Positions 1-7,401 of a DNA stretch of 16,808 nt are shown in pieces. Under the pieces are notes generated by a model. The model made no database searches. It had not been told where the DNA came from and saw only the letters and a list, made by a program, of their open reading frames with translations. Where the stretch lies: contig DTZQ01000015.1 in assembly GCA_012961305.1 (NCBI GenBank), forward strand, positions 1 to 16,808, in the 5' to 3' direction. The position numbers and the translations under genes are program-made. Within the stretch, counting starts at the first letter, position 1, and each line of letters starts with the position of its first letter. The stretch comes from Armatimonadota bacterium (GTDB taxonomy: Bacteria; Armatimonadota; UBA10988; DTZQ01).

Positions 1-452
1 ATTACCCAAGTGGCCCGGCGGGCGATGAGAGGCCCATAGGCGGCTCCCACGGTGCCCCCCTCCGGATGGCCTACGGCGATGCCCGCAATTTTCCGCTCAT
101 AGTTGAGGGCATTCGCGCCTTTGATGAACACATCCCCCGGTTGCAACTGCTTTACCGCGGTGAAGCGGTCTAACCCCTCAACCACTTCTCCGCGCTGCAA
201 AATCACATCCGGCATCGGCTTGGGGAAGCGACCAGTTGCATCCACGGTGGCGGGGATAGTCCGTCCCGTCACATAGGCAGCCTTGTTGATGGACTTGCCC
301 AAAATCTCCTCCACTACATAGGCGTTAGTCGTACCGGTAGCGATGATAACCAGGCCCTCCTGCAAGGCCCGCTGAACACTGGGCCAGGCGGCTACGCCTT
401 GGGCAATCAAACGTTTCGATTCCGCAACGGTTAAAACTACACTCGCTTGCAT
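1..452 (-). CDS. Unrecognised conserved-looking protein, 3' end outside window
   Basis: The reading frame is open from an ATG at 450-452 to the window edge, giving the first 150 residues (begins MQASVVLTVAESKRLIAQGV). The start is preceded by a GGAGAGG ribosome site that lies within the last codons of the upstream exported-protein gene, only 4 bp after its stop, so the two are almost certainly co-transcribed. There is no signal peptide or membrane segment, which points to a cytoplasmic protein. It is rich in short glycine turns: residues 40-45 read TGTTNA, residues 112-117 read KGANAL, and GHPEGGTVGAAYGP lies near the end of the visible part. Such turns are compatible with an alpha/beta nucleotide- or phosphate-binding fold, but I cannot name a family. 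Function unknown; that it is a real gene is well supported by the long open frame, ribosome site and spacing. Confidence 0.8.
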   Translation of the reverse strand, partial: MQASVVLTVAESKRLIAQGVAAWPSVQRALQEGLVIIATGTTNAYVVEEILGKSINKAAYVTGRTIPATVDATGRFPKPMPDVILQRGEVVEGLDRFTAVKQLQPGDVFIKGANALNYERKIAGIAVGHPEGGTVGAAYGPLIARRATWV

Positions 453-456
453 CTTT

Positions 457-1194
457 TTACCTCTCCACCAACTCGGGCACGTCCAGTTGACGTATCAGCA
501 TCTCCGCCTGGCGGAGGTCGTTTGCCGTTCCCCGGAGGATAAGAGAATGGGTCTGGGGCACGGGTACGACGTGCAAAGCGGGAACGGCAGGGCCTTCAGC
601 GAAGGTGTCTTCCAGCAGTTCAGCGAGCGTATTGGGGTCAGCGTGGGCCAGTTTGACCATCTCTACCTTTAGGGATGGTTGCCTCTGGGTTGCGGCTGGT
701 TCCAGAACGACCTGGCGCAGAGGGCGAAGGGTTTGGGGGTCGAATTGGTAGAGCGTATTCCCCCGCAGGACAAACAGGAAGTTGTCGTGCACCGCCAGGG
801 CCACACTTTCTCTCTGTCCCCCCAACAGCCCCGGCAGGAGGCGGGCTACCATCTCGGGGGCCCCTTCCCACCCTCTAAAAGGCCAACGGGGGGCTTCTTC
901 CGGGAGGCGCTCCAAGCGGAACCGCTCGCGCGCTCTTCGGCCCTGCTGAACCATGCGCTCCCGGAACTCCGTTAGGGCCTCCTGACGTACCTGAGGGTCC
1001 TCGCTGCGCAGACGCTCTACCAAGTCCTCCCAACCCATCCGCCGCGCTAACTCCGCCGCACGTTCCGCAAAGCGTTCCACTTCTGGGGCTTGCGCTGCCG
1101 GTTCCTCCGGCTGGGCCCCAATCCCTGCCGGCGGCAGACCCACCAAACTCGCCATTGCTAAGCAAACCAAACCTTTTGACCAACGGTTGCACAT
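457..1194 (-). CDS. Exported protein with secretin-N-like C-terminal domain
   Basis: Predicted product is 245 aa from ATG at 1192-1194, chosen because AAGGAGG sits 8 bp upstream and the protein then opens with a clean signal peptide (residues 1-27, basic Arg/Lys, then LVCLAMASLVGL, cleavage near GIGA/Q). The frame is open further upstream but that stretch is Arg-rich and overlaps the isomerase gene. Residues 36-100 form a charged helical region. Residues 131-160 (HDNFLFVLRGNTLYQFDP) resemble a beta-propeller-like strand pair. Residues 175-240 look like a secretin N/NolW-type domain: an 'LKVEMVKLAHADPNTLAELL' helix-strand unit, then a conserved-type ending with HSLILRGT and AEMLIRQLDVPE. No secretin channel domain follows, so this is an orphan periplasmic protein rather than a secretin. 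It lies between the isomerase gene (101 bp upstream) and the unknown gene (4 bp downstream). Role unknown. Confidence 0.8.
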   Translation of the reverse strand: MCNRWSKGLVCLAMASLVGLPPAGIGAQPEEPAAQAPEVERFAERAAELARRMGWEDLVERLRSEDPQVRQEALTEFRERMVQQGRRARERFRLERLPEEAPRWPFRGWEGAPEMVARLLPGLLGGQRESVALAVHDNFLFVLRGNTLYQFDPQTLRPLRQVVLEPAATQRQPSLKVEMVKLAHADPNTLAELLEDTFAEGPAVPALHVVPVPQTHSLILRGTANDLRQAEMLIRQLDVPELVER

Positions 1195-1295
1195 GGTGGA
1201 ACCTCCTTGTTTATCCCCAGGGTTTTGCCTCCTGGTTTTTCTTGGGACGCACCCGCGGCCATTTCGTTCACTGAGCAGGGAAAGTCTTCCTCGCT

Positions 1296-2096
1296 TCAAA
1301 CGTTGGCCCGCAGCCATTCGTGACATTTCCAATAGCCCAGGGCCGGGTCTTCGCGACCTTCGTACTCTGCGCACCAAACACCGTCGTAACCCGCCTCTTT
1401 CAGGCATTTCACCGCGTAGTGTAAGTCAATTTCACCCTCCCCCAGAGCCGCGCCTACATATTCTGAACGGCTTCCCCGCCCGTCCTTCATGTGGGTGTGG
1501 AAGGTATAGGGAGCGATGATTTCGTAGAAGCGGTTCACCGTCTCCAAGTCATGACCCATCCAGCGATAGTTCATGGTGTCCAAATTCGCCCCTACGTGGT
1601 CAGAACCTACTCGCTGGAACAGTTCCACTTGTAGGTCACCGTCGTTGGTGACCAGGCCGTGGTTGTCCACCGCCAGGTAGATGCCCTCGGGCTCAATGAA
1701 CTCCCGACAGCGAAGGAGACAGCCAGCCATGGCCTCTAACCAGCGCTCAGGAGGCACGGAATCCTTGGGTCGGCCGCCTTCGGTGCGAATCACGCTCGTA
1801 CCTAAGATTTTCGCCAGCCCACAGATGCGCCGCATTCGTTCCACCTGACGGCGCACCTCTTCTTCCTCCAAGACCACAAAATCATTGTCTGCAGCCAGAG
1901 CGGACACCTGCAGGCCAAAGGATTCGACCTCTTTACGCACCTTTTCGGCCTGCTGCTCAGGATGCTCCACCTCTGCCCCCCACACATCGGCAATTTGCAA
2001 TTCTACGTAACCGTAGCCAGTTACGCGTGCGTAACGCAGAAAGTCCGGGAGTGAGTAGCCCGGAAAGTTGTAGTGAATGACGCCTAATTTCTTCAC
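1296..2096 (-). CDS. Sugar phosphate isomerase/epimerase-like TIM-barrel protein
   Basis: Predicted product is 266 aa, a typical length for the xylose-isomerase-like TIM-barrel family (AP endonuclease 2 fold), which includes inosose, hydroxypyruvate and keto-sugar isomerases/epimerases. The start is a GTG at 2094-2096 with GGAGG about 8 bp upstream. Landmarks: a first strand MKKLGVIHYN; VDNHG at residues 143-147, where many relatives have ENH; NLDTMN at 171-176; FHTHMKD at 199-205; and CAEYEG at 242-247. D173, H200/H202 and E244 sit where the family places its divalent-metal ligands, while D144 replaces the usual first Glu. No signal peptide, so cytoplasmic. The substrate cannot be told from sequence. 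It is the first gene of the leftmost minus-strand group; no confident promoter was seen upstream. The window carries a second, distant member at 12500-13345. Confidence 0.9.
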   Translation of the reverse strand: MKKLGVIHYNFPGYSLPDFLRYARVTGYGYVELQIADVWGAEVEHPEQQAEKVRKEVESFGLQVSALAADNDFVVLEEEEVRRQVERMRRICGLAKILGTSVIRTEGGRPKDSVPPERWLEAMAGCLLRCREFIEPEGIYLAVDNHGLVTNDGDLQVELFQRVGSDHVGANLDTMNYRWMGHDLETVNRFYEIIAPYTFHTHMKDGRGSRSEYVGAALGEGEIDLHYAVKCLKEAGYDGVWCAEYEGREDPALGYWKCHEWLRANV

Positions 2097-2387
2097 TGGT
2101 AGCCTCCTTCCACATCGCAGTTATCATGCTTGCCCGCCCATCGCTGGCTCAAATTCGGAAAGGGCCTTAACGTAAACGTTGAGGCTAAACCACAAAAGGG
2201 CGCTCAAGCGCCCTGCTTCTTCCCTCCCCACCCGCAGGCAGGGAAGGAAGGGGTGGGGATAAGGCGGTAGCCTTTTTACGCCCCCGCGACGGAGGGCAGA
2301 CAGAGGTTCAAGATGACCCCCCTATGCACCCGAGGGAGGCCCCCTTGTCCGCAGGTACGCCGGTGGGTAGGAACACTTTAAAGGGCC
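2097..2387. other. Intergenic stretch without a gene (291 bp)
   Basis: This gap separates the isomerase start from the pspA stop. It holds the 8-bp terminator hairpin at 2197-2214, a looser G/C-rich inverted repeat (CCCCACCC near 2226-2233 with GGGTGGGG near 2252-2259), and a short imperfect palindrome at 2169-2180 (arms AACGT/ACGTT) upstream of the isomerase. No convincing reading frame or sigma70 promoter was seen. Confidence 0.6.
2190..2214 (-). terminator. Intrinsic terminator downstream of pspA
   Basis: A perfect 8-bp inverted repeat, AGGGCGCT (2197-2204), a 2-base spacer, and AGCGCCCT (2207-2214). Read on the minus strand the stem is followed directly by TTTTGTG and a T-containing tract, as expected for Rho-independent termination of the pspA transcript, which ends about 175 bp upstream. 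On the plus strand the stem is followed by GCTTCTT, a poor U-tract, so the minus orientation is preferred. The strictly available loop is very short and two closing pairs would open. Confidence 0.6.
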
Positions 2388-3110
2388 TCAAATTTCCACC
2401 TTGCGCTCAACGACCTCTTCCTCCTCCGTCACTTCGACCATGCCCATCCGCTGTTTCAGTTCAGCCAGGTCGGCCTCCAACCCTACTGGTTCGGCCTCCA
2501 GCCGTTCAAACTCCCGTTCGAGGGTGTCCCCGGCGAACTCTTCGGCCAGTTCGGCCGAGGCTTCGGCCCGCGCCTCCAAGTCCAGGATTTTCTGCTCCAT
2601 GCGGGCGAAGACGTCAAAGGCACTGGTGTCACTGAGGCCCTGCAAGGTTTCGTGGATGGCCTTTTGGGCCTCGGCCCGTTTCTTGCGGGCAATGAGCAGG
2701 TCCTTTTTGCGCTTGGCTTCTTCAATTTTGGCATTTAAGTTGCGCAGGGAGGTCTTCAACTGCTCCACGGCCTCGGCCTGCTTGCGCCATTGTTCCTCAA
2801 ACTGCCGGGCGAGTTCCTGATGCTCATTGCGCCGGGCCAAGGCTTCCTTAGCCAAGCGGTCGTTGCCCCGCTGCACCGCTTGCATGGCCCGCTGCTCCCA
2901 CCTTTCTGCATTGGCTCGTTCGGCGTCCAGTTGCTTGCGCAGTTTCTTCTCATCCGCAATGGCTACGGCCACCTGGCGCTTCGCCGTAGCCAACTGTTCC
3001 CGCATTTCAATGAGCATCTGCTCCAGCATTTTTTCCGGGTCTTCGGCCCGACTCAGCAGGTCGTTGATGTTGGCTTTAATAATTTCGCTTAAGCGACGGA
3101 AAATGCCCAT
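2388..3110 (-). CDS. pspA: PspA/IM30-family membrane-stress protein
   Basis: Predicted product is 240 aa and matches the PspA/IM30 (Vipp1) family over its full length. It opens with the amphipathic helix MGIFRRLSEIIKANINDLL (residues 1-19), which binds stressed membranes, followed by AEDPEKMLEQMLIEM and a long coiled coil (about 25-220) rich in Glu, Lys, Arg and Ala. Family members are ESCRT-III-like and polymerise on the inner face of the cytoplasmic membrane to preserve its integrity. The C-terminus ends in an acidic patch (TEEEEVVERKVEI), within the usual range of family tails. ATG at 3108-3110 follows an AAGGA site, with the stop of the YbjN gene 6 bp upstream, so the two are co-transcribed from the promoter at 3579-3608. 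No sigma54 partner (pspF) or pspBC is present, so regulation differs from the enterobacterial system. Confidence 0.93.
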   Translation of the reverse strand: MGIFRRLSEIIKANINDLLSRAEDPEKMLEQMLIEMREQLATAKRQVAVAIADEKKLRKQLDAERANAERWEQRAMQAVQRGNDRLAKEALARRNEHQELARQFEEQWRKQAEAVEQLKTSLRNLNAKIEEAKRKKDLLIARKKRAEAQKAIHETLQGLSDTSAFDVFARMEQKILDLEARAEASAELAEEFAGDTLEREFERLEAEPVGLEADLAELKQRMGMVEVTEEEEVVERKVEI

Positions 3111-3116
3111 GTTTCC

Positions 3117-3536
3117 TTATCCCTCCTCTCCTTTTGCCGCCTCCTCTTTTTCCACGAAGGGGGCCAGGATTTTATAATGTTCCGTGGCCGCCAGACTGAT
3201 GGACTCAATGGAAGCCCGAAACTCCCCCAAGTCGAGGCTCTCTGCCCGGAGGGTGTCCAAGAGGATGACCGCCCCATTGTCAATAGCATAAGCCCCCAGG
3301 GCAATGCCCTGCGCATTTAGTTCTAACAGTTTATAAAACAGTTCCTCCCGATTCTTCCGCGGCACGTCCATGACCTTAAGCCGGAAGAGGACAATGGGAG
3401 GGTCATGGCGAATAATAATGTTGGGTACATTATCAACTACATTGTCCACCCTCCAGAGACCCTCGCCCAATTCCTCAAAGGGCAAATCCAGTTCAATGAG
3501 GAAACTGTCAATAGTTTCATTCGTCACCACAGGCAC
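3117..3536 (-). CDS. YbjN-domain (type III secretion chaperone-like fold) protein
   Basis: Predicted product is 139 aa. GTG at 3534-3536 is chosen because of a very strong AAGGAGGAGGTGA site just upstream. The sequence resembles the YbjN family: an N-terminal helix (NETIDSFLIELDLPFEEL), beta strands with WRVDN, NIIIRHDPPIVLFRLKVMDVP, a helix EELFYKLLELNAQG, then strands ending in ILLDTLRAESLD. YbjN proteins have the fold of type III secretion chaperones and are linked to stress tolerance and envelope traits in enterobacteria, without a known biochemical activity. There is no signal peptide, so it is probably cytoplasmic. It is the first gene of a two-gene unit with pspA (6-bp gap), suggesting it modulates or is delivered with PspA; that is inference. 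The YbjN assignment rests on overall pattern. Confidence 0.75.
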   Translation of the reverse strand: MPVVTNETIDSFLIELDLPFEELGEGLWRVDNVVDNVPNIIIRHDPPIVLFRLKVMDVPRKNREELFYKLLELNAQGIALGAYAIDNGAVILLDTLRAESLDLGEFRASIESISLAATEHYKILAPFVEKEEAAKGEEG

Positions 3537-3578
3537 TCACCTCCTCCTTAAAGTGTACCTGGGCCAGTGGCCTTTTCT

Positions 3579-3608
3579 ATTATACCCTATCCCCTACCCA
3601 GTTGTCAA
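3579..3608 (-). promoter_or_regulatory. Sigma70-type promoter of the YbjN-pspA unit
   Basis: On the minus strand, TTGACA (3603-3608) is followed after 18 bases by TATAAT (3579-3584): both hexamers are perfect consensus. It lies about 43 bases upstream of the GTG start, pointing at the YbjN and pspA genes. A near-consensus housekeeping promoter implies substantial basal expression rather than a strictly alternative-sigma stress switch. Confidence 0.85.
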
Positions 3609-3706
3609 ATTTTGGGGAGGTTTTTCTTTCCCAAAAACAGGACCCTATCCCAAGCAGGGATTCACCAGCCAACGGCGAAGGAGTAACTTTGTCGGAGGAA
3701 GGACCT

Positions 3707-3928
3707 ATGACCCGCGAGGAAATCGAAGCCCGTCTAAACGAAATTTTCTACCAGCGACGGCACGAAATTGAACAGGAACTAAGGCGTTTGGCCCTGAATG
3801 GAGCCCGGCAGGTTACCCGGTTGGATGAAGTCCCCAAGGCCATTGCTCAAGCCCTTATTACAGCCGCCCCGAGCTTGGCTCGCCACGTTTTCGAGGCCGT
3901 AGCCGAAGTGTTCGGGGAGGAAAGTTAA
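3707..3928 (+). CDS. Small helical protein of unknown function (73 aa)
   Basis: A short plus-strand gene in the gap between the YbjN gene and the M55 gene. ATG at 3707-3709 is chosen because GGAGGA (3694-3699) sits 8 bases upstream; an in-frame TTG at 3689 with GAAGGAG upstream is a possible alternative and would add six residues. The product (MTREEIEARLNEIFYQRRHE...) is predicted to be two or three amphipathic helices rich in Glu, Arg and Ala, with no signal peptide, membrane segment or cysteine. The residue pattern is protein-like (hydrophobic heptads, few rare residues), and no other frame explains the region. Its TAA stop (3926-3928) overlaps the minus-strand stop of the M55 gene. No family recognised; its divergence from the YbjN-pspA promoter is the only functional hint. 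Confidence 0.6.
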   Translation: MTREEIEARLNEIFYQRRHEIEQELRRLALNGARQVTRLDEVPKAIAQALITAAPSLARHVFEAVAEVFGEES

Positions 3929-4734
3929 CCTTCGGGCTCATGGCGGCGGGGCAGGCGCAGAAGTTCCAATAGGTCGTCAGCCCGGTTCACAGCAACCCCG
4001 CCCGGTTGGCCTTCCTGGGGCCGGGTGCGGCTGACCAGTTCGTAGGGCGGGTCTAACCAGAACAATCCAATTTCATCTCTCCGTTCCAAGCCCCGCCGTG
4101 CGGCCTCCCGAATGCGCTCCCGGGCCTTTTCCGGGTGCAGGTGGATGGCCGCCCCGTTGAACAATTTGTTCTCCGTTCCTGTCAATCCACTTGCCGAACC
4201 GCGCTTGAGACCCTCCTTTACGGGAGCCACTTCCACGTTGGGCACCAGGGCCCGTGCCTCCTCGGTGGCTGCTAAGTCCCCACTGACCATTACCGTCGGC
4301 ACGCCAAAATACGCACAGAACAGCATGTTGCAGCCCAATTCTCCCACCGACACCCCGTTGATGCTCAGTTCCTCAATGAGAAACGAACCGGTGTGACACA
4401 AATGGCCTCCATCAGTGTTGGACTTGGCATGTTGGCCCACGATAAAGGCCGCGTCGAAGGAATGGTCACAGCCGAAAGGATAGCCCAGGGGCCGCCCGGT
4501 CAGCAACTTGGCTTCCGGGTGCAGCAGCAGCGGGTTAATCGCCCCGTGCCCATGTCCGTCCACGACCAGAATCTCCGTGGCTCCAGCCTCCAATGCTCCT
4601 TCAATGGCCGCATTGACCTCGCGGGTGGTCAACTCCCGCCCGATTTCGTAGTATCGTCCCTCCGGCGAGCCAAAGTCGTCCCAGTTAGTCACTCCGGCCA
4701 CGCCCTCCATGTCGGTCATAATGTAAACCTTCAT
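3925..4734 (-). CDS. dppA: M55-family D-aminopeptidase (DppA-like)
   Basis: Predicted product is 269 aa, the usual size for peptidase family M55, zinc D-aminopeptidases typified by Bacillus subtilis DppA, which releases D-amino acids from D-Ala-D-Ala-type peptides. ATG at 4732-4734 is set by GGAGGG about 8 bp upstream. Visible family residues: D8 and E10 in MTDMEG; H61/H63 in VVDGHGHGAIN, the zinc-ligand region; GQHA at 100-103; the HLCHTGS segment with H111 and H114; and NGVSVGE with E132. These correspond well in order and spacing to the DppA active site (D8, E10, H60, H104, E133). No signal peptide, so probably a cytoplasmic decamer as in DppA. It follows the exported GH84 gene by 106 bp in the same direction, consistent with recycling of peptidoglycan-derived D-peptides. 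Its stop overlaps that of the convergent small gene. Confidence 0.92.
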   Translation of the reverse strand: MKVYIMTDMEGVAGVTNWDDFGSPEGRYYEIGRELTTREVNAAIEGALEAGATEILVVDGHGHGAINPLLLHPEAKLLTGRPLGYPFGCDHSFDAAFIVGQHAKSNTDGGHLCHTGSFLIEELSINGVSVGELGCNMLFCAYFGVPTVMVSGDLAATEEARALVPNVEVAPVKEGLKRGSASGLTGTENKLFNGAAIHLHPEKARERIREAARRGLERRDEIGLFWLDPPYELVSRTRPQEGQPGGVAVNRADDLLELLRLPRRHEPEG

Positions 4735-4840
4735 GTCACACCCTCCTATCGCAATGGGCCTTCGCCAGGCCACTACGGGATAGCAGATGACTGCCATCAG
4801 GGCTGTCGCAGGGACGGGGCCATCTGCCATCCTCAGTCGG

Positions 4841-7204
4841 TCAGCGGGAAACCGGTGGGGGCTTCCCCGGCCCCACGTACACGTCGTCCACCCACAGCCT
4901 CCCCAACTTGGCACCCTCGTCCTCGTAGCCCAGCAGGCCGAGTTTCAGCGCCACGCGGGCCGTGTCGGCCCCCGTCAAGAAGGAACCCGTGTAACAACGC
5001 CACTCCCCGCTCAGGTCAATCTCCTCCGGGCGCACCGACAGGATTTGCCGCGCCGCCGAGGTGAGGTTGTTCTTCGGCCAGCCGACAACGCTCACCTCCC
5101 ACCGCGGACAGTCGCTTTTGGCCCAGAAGCGGAAGTAATACTTGGTGAACGGTTCCACTTCCAACGCGCCGTCGCCGGTGTAGCCGTCGGAGCCCGTCAG
5201 ACACAGGGCCACGTTAATCCACCGCCGCCCCTCGGGATAGATGTACCACTCGGTCGCCGCGAACTCCACTGCTCGCTTCCCCTGATGGGCCTCCGCGGAG
5301 GCCCGCAAGCGCAACTCACCGGCTCCCGCGTAAGTGCCAAAGCCCACGGGCCGGCCCCCCTCCACCGTTTCGCAGTCGGGATTGGGATGCAGGTTCCGGG
5401 GTGGAAGTTCGTCAGGGGCCGGGAGTTTCGCCAGGGCCTCCAGGGCCTCCCGATAGCCAGCGAACTGCTCGTACCGCTCTCGGGCTTCAGCGACCAACCC
5501 CTCATTGGGACAAACTTCCTCAATCCGCCGCATCAGTTCCTCCTGGGCCTCCAGCACGGCCCTGATTTCCGCCAGGTCTTCGGCCTCCAGAGGGCTCGTG
5601 GGGCGGGTTTGGGCTATTTTTAGCAGGGCCTGCGGTTTGCCCAACCAGCGGCTTACTTCATCCCGCAGGAAGTAGAAATGGTCCCGAAACTGCAACAGCG
5701 GCTCGACCGCTTCGGCTCCCGCTACCAAAGTTAGGGCCTTGCGCAGCGCGGCCTCCGGCTGGTAAGCGGTTGGGTTCCACAGGTAGTCGGCCACACAGTA
5801 CAGCCCCACTTTGTACGCCTCTCCGCCGCCGGCATTGTAGTGGCAGCCGAGTTCGGTCAGTTCCCAAAACCTCTCGGGATACTGGGTCTGGAAGGGGTCG
5901 AGGAAGTAGTGGGGCGGAGTGTGCCAGGCGTAGAGGGTGTTGTCCCACAGGAAGGGTTTACGGCCAATGAGGGCGGTGTACTTCTCCACGTCCTCGCGGC
6001 GGACGATTTTGGAACGCACCACCGGCCCCGTCCAAACGATGACCAAATCCGAGGGCGTGCGCCGTCCAACTTCGCGCAGGTAGCGTTCGCCCTCCTCCCG
6101 ATAGCGGTCCCGGGGCAGCCAGTAGTAGGGCAACACGGTGAGCAGTTGACATTCGGGGAACCGGGCCTTGAGGCGGCGGTACAGGTCGTTGAGCAGGTAG
6201 GCGTTGGCCTCCGCCAAATCGTCGTGGAAGGCCTCCCGGTCGGCCGGATGGCGGACGATGTACAGACGAGGCCCCTTCCGCTGCAGTTCAGAGGCGAAGT
6301 CGTCCAAACAGAGCATCACCCGTCGGGCTCCCCGCTGCAAAGCCAGGGAGCAAGTTTCGGCCAGGGCAGCCAAATCGTTGAGGTCGGAGATTTGGATGTG
6401 CTCCTTCCACAGGTAGTAGGGATTGACGAACAACATGACCTCCTGTCCGCGAGGCAGGAGCAGGTCGCAGAGCCGTTTCACCAGGGCGCGGTACTCCTCC
6501 GAGGGGTTCGGCCACTGGTCGCGACCGAGGGTGGTGTAGCACAGGTTGAAACAGTTGAACTTGGCCGAGGCGCACCAGCGGGCCATATCTTCAATCATTT
6601 CCCAGCGCTGGCCGCCGATTTTGAAACTCCGCAGGCTGAAGACGGGATAGTCGGTCAAATCAGCCGCCCGGAGGACCACCCGTTCCCCGTGGACGGTGGT
6701 CAACTGCAGGAGAGACTGGCAGGCCCAGTAGAGACCCAGGGATTGGCGGGCAACGCAGGAGAGAGCCTCAGGCGCCTCGGACGGCTCCGCCCGAACGGTG
6801 TAGCCCTCGGCGTGCGGGGGCAAATCATCCGGCGCCGGTGGCCAGGCCGTCGGTGGCCCTGCGGCAAGGGGTTCTAAGCGCAGGCGGGGATTCTCCGCCG
6901 GGGGGCCAGTGACCAGGGGCAGGGCGACCTCCCGTCCCGCCAGCAGGCTCACCCGGGCCCCGATTTCTACTGCCCCCAAACGCTCCGGCGATTCGGCATT
7001 GGCCCGCAGCACCAGCCGGACCAAAGGCCGCTGCGCCGCTAAGTCGTACAAGGGCACGAAAACCTCGTGGTACGTTGCCTGCTGGGGCGTGGGCACCACT
7101 TCGCCCAGGTACTGGCCGGTGTAGGTGCGAAGGGGGACGGTTTCTCCGGCCACTGCCCCCATTGCCGCCATTAGCACCGCTACGGACAAACAGTCAACGC
7201 TCAT
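4841..7204 (-). CDS. Exported GH84-like beta-N-acetylglucosaminidase with C-terminal carbohydrate-binding-like domain
   Basis: Predicted product is 787 aa from ATG at 7202-7204, chosen for AAAGGAGAT upstream and because a signal peptide follows (residues 1-20, VAVLMAAMGAVAG). Residues 130-195 resemble the GH20b/GH84 N-terminal domain (LGLYWACQSLLQL then VLRAADLTDYPVFSLRSF). The catalytic barrel (about 195-490) carries the GH84 catalytic Asp pair in LCLDDF (D301, D302), WTGP at 391-394, LWDN at 419-422, and the family-typical AYKVGLYCVADYLWNP (463-478). GH84 enzymes remove terminal beta-linked GlcNAc by substrate-assisted catalysis. A helical segment (about 495-600) follows, then a beta-rich domain (603-779: NPDCETVEGGRPVGF, TKYYFRFWAKSD, WVDDVYVGP) resembling carbohydrate-binding CBM4/9-type modules. 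It acts outside the cytoplasmic membrane. The promoter is at 7275-7303. GH84 is inferred from motifs; overall similarity looks distant. Confidence 0.8.
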   Translation of the reverse strand: MSVDCLSVAVLMAAMGAVAGETVPLRTYTGQYLGEVVPTPQQATYHEVFVPLYDLAAQRPLVRLVLRANAESPERLGAVEIGARVSLLAGREVALPLVTGPPAENPRLRLEPLAAGPPTAWPPAPDDLPPHAEGYTVRAEPSEAPEALSCVARQSLGLYWACQSLLQLTTVHGERVVLRAADLTDYPVFSLRSFKIGGQRWEMIEDMARWCASAKFNCFNLCYTTLGRDQWPNPSEEYRALVKRLCDLLLPRGQEVMLFVNPYYLWKEHIQISDLNDLAALAETCSLALQRGARRVMLCLDDFASELQRKGPRLYIVRHPADREAFHDDLAEANAYLLNDLYRRLKARFPECQLLTVLPYYWLPRDRYREEGERYLREVGRRTPSDLVIVWTGPVVRSKIVRREDVEKYTALIGRKPFLWDNTLYAWHTPPHYFLDPFQTQYPERFWELTELGCHYNAGGGEAYKVGLYCVADYLWNPTAYQPEAALRKALTLVAGAEAVEPLLQFRDHFYFLRDEVSRWLGKPQALLKIAQTRPTSPLEAEDLAEIRAVLEAQEELMRRIEEVCPNEGLVAEARERYEQFAGYREALEALAKLPAPDELPPRNLHPNPDCETVEGGRPVGFGTYAGAGELRLRASAEAHQGKRAVEFAATEWYIYPEGRRWINVALCLTGSDGYTGDGALEVEPFTKYYFRFWAKSDCPRWEVSVVGWPKNNLTSAARQILSVRPEEIDLSGEWRCYTGSFLTGADTARVALKLGLLGYEDEGAKLGRLWVDDVYVGPGKPPPVSR

Positions 7205-7274
7205 GGTCGGATATCTCCTTTCGCCATCACCTCGCTCCTTAAATTGCGCCGAGTTGATTTCGTGCTTGCCCTTG

Positions 7275-7303
7275 ATTGTACCACTATCCGCCTCCAAAGT
7301 CAA
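7275..7303 (-). promoter_or_regulatory. Sigma70-type promoter of the GH84 gene
   Basis: On the minus strand TTGACT (7298-7303), a 17-base spacer and TACAAT (7275-7280), with TGG immediately before the -10 hexamer giving an extended -10. It lies about 70 bases upstream of the GH84 start and probably also serves the M55 gene. Confidence 0.8.
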
Positions 7304-7401
7304 GGTCTAAGGGTACAAAAGGAAAGAACGGCAGGTCAGGGAAAAGGAACTTATCTCCAGGAAATTTCGTTTTTTTAGGTGAAAATTGTCTGGATAGCAT
7401 A

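Noticed and set aside
1195..1407. Upstream extension of the exported protein at 457-1194
   Set aside because: The extra residues are Arg-rich, overlap the isomerase gene, and would bury a good signal peptide and a strong ribosome site.
2300..2316. GGTTCAAGAT resembling a tRNA T-loop
   Set aside because: No matching acceptor, D or anticodon arms occur around it.
2401..2820. Plus-strand open frame opposite pspA, rich in Ser/Arg
   Set aside because: Low-complexity antisense of a coiled-coil gene; no start signal and PspA is unambiguous on the other strand.
5840..6877. Plus-strand open frame of 345 codons inside the GH84 gene
   Set aside because: It lies wholly opposite the catalytic domain, where the minus strand shows GH84 motifs and a signal peptide. 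Its own translation has no recognisable domain and no ribosome site; it is a product of high GC.
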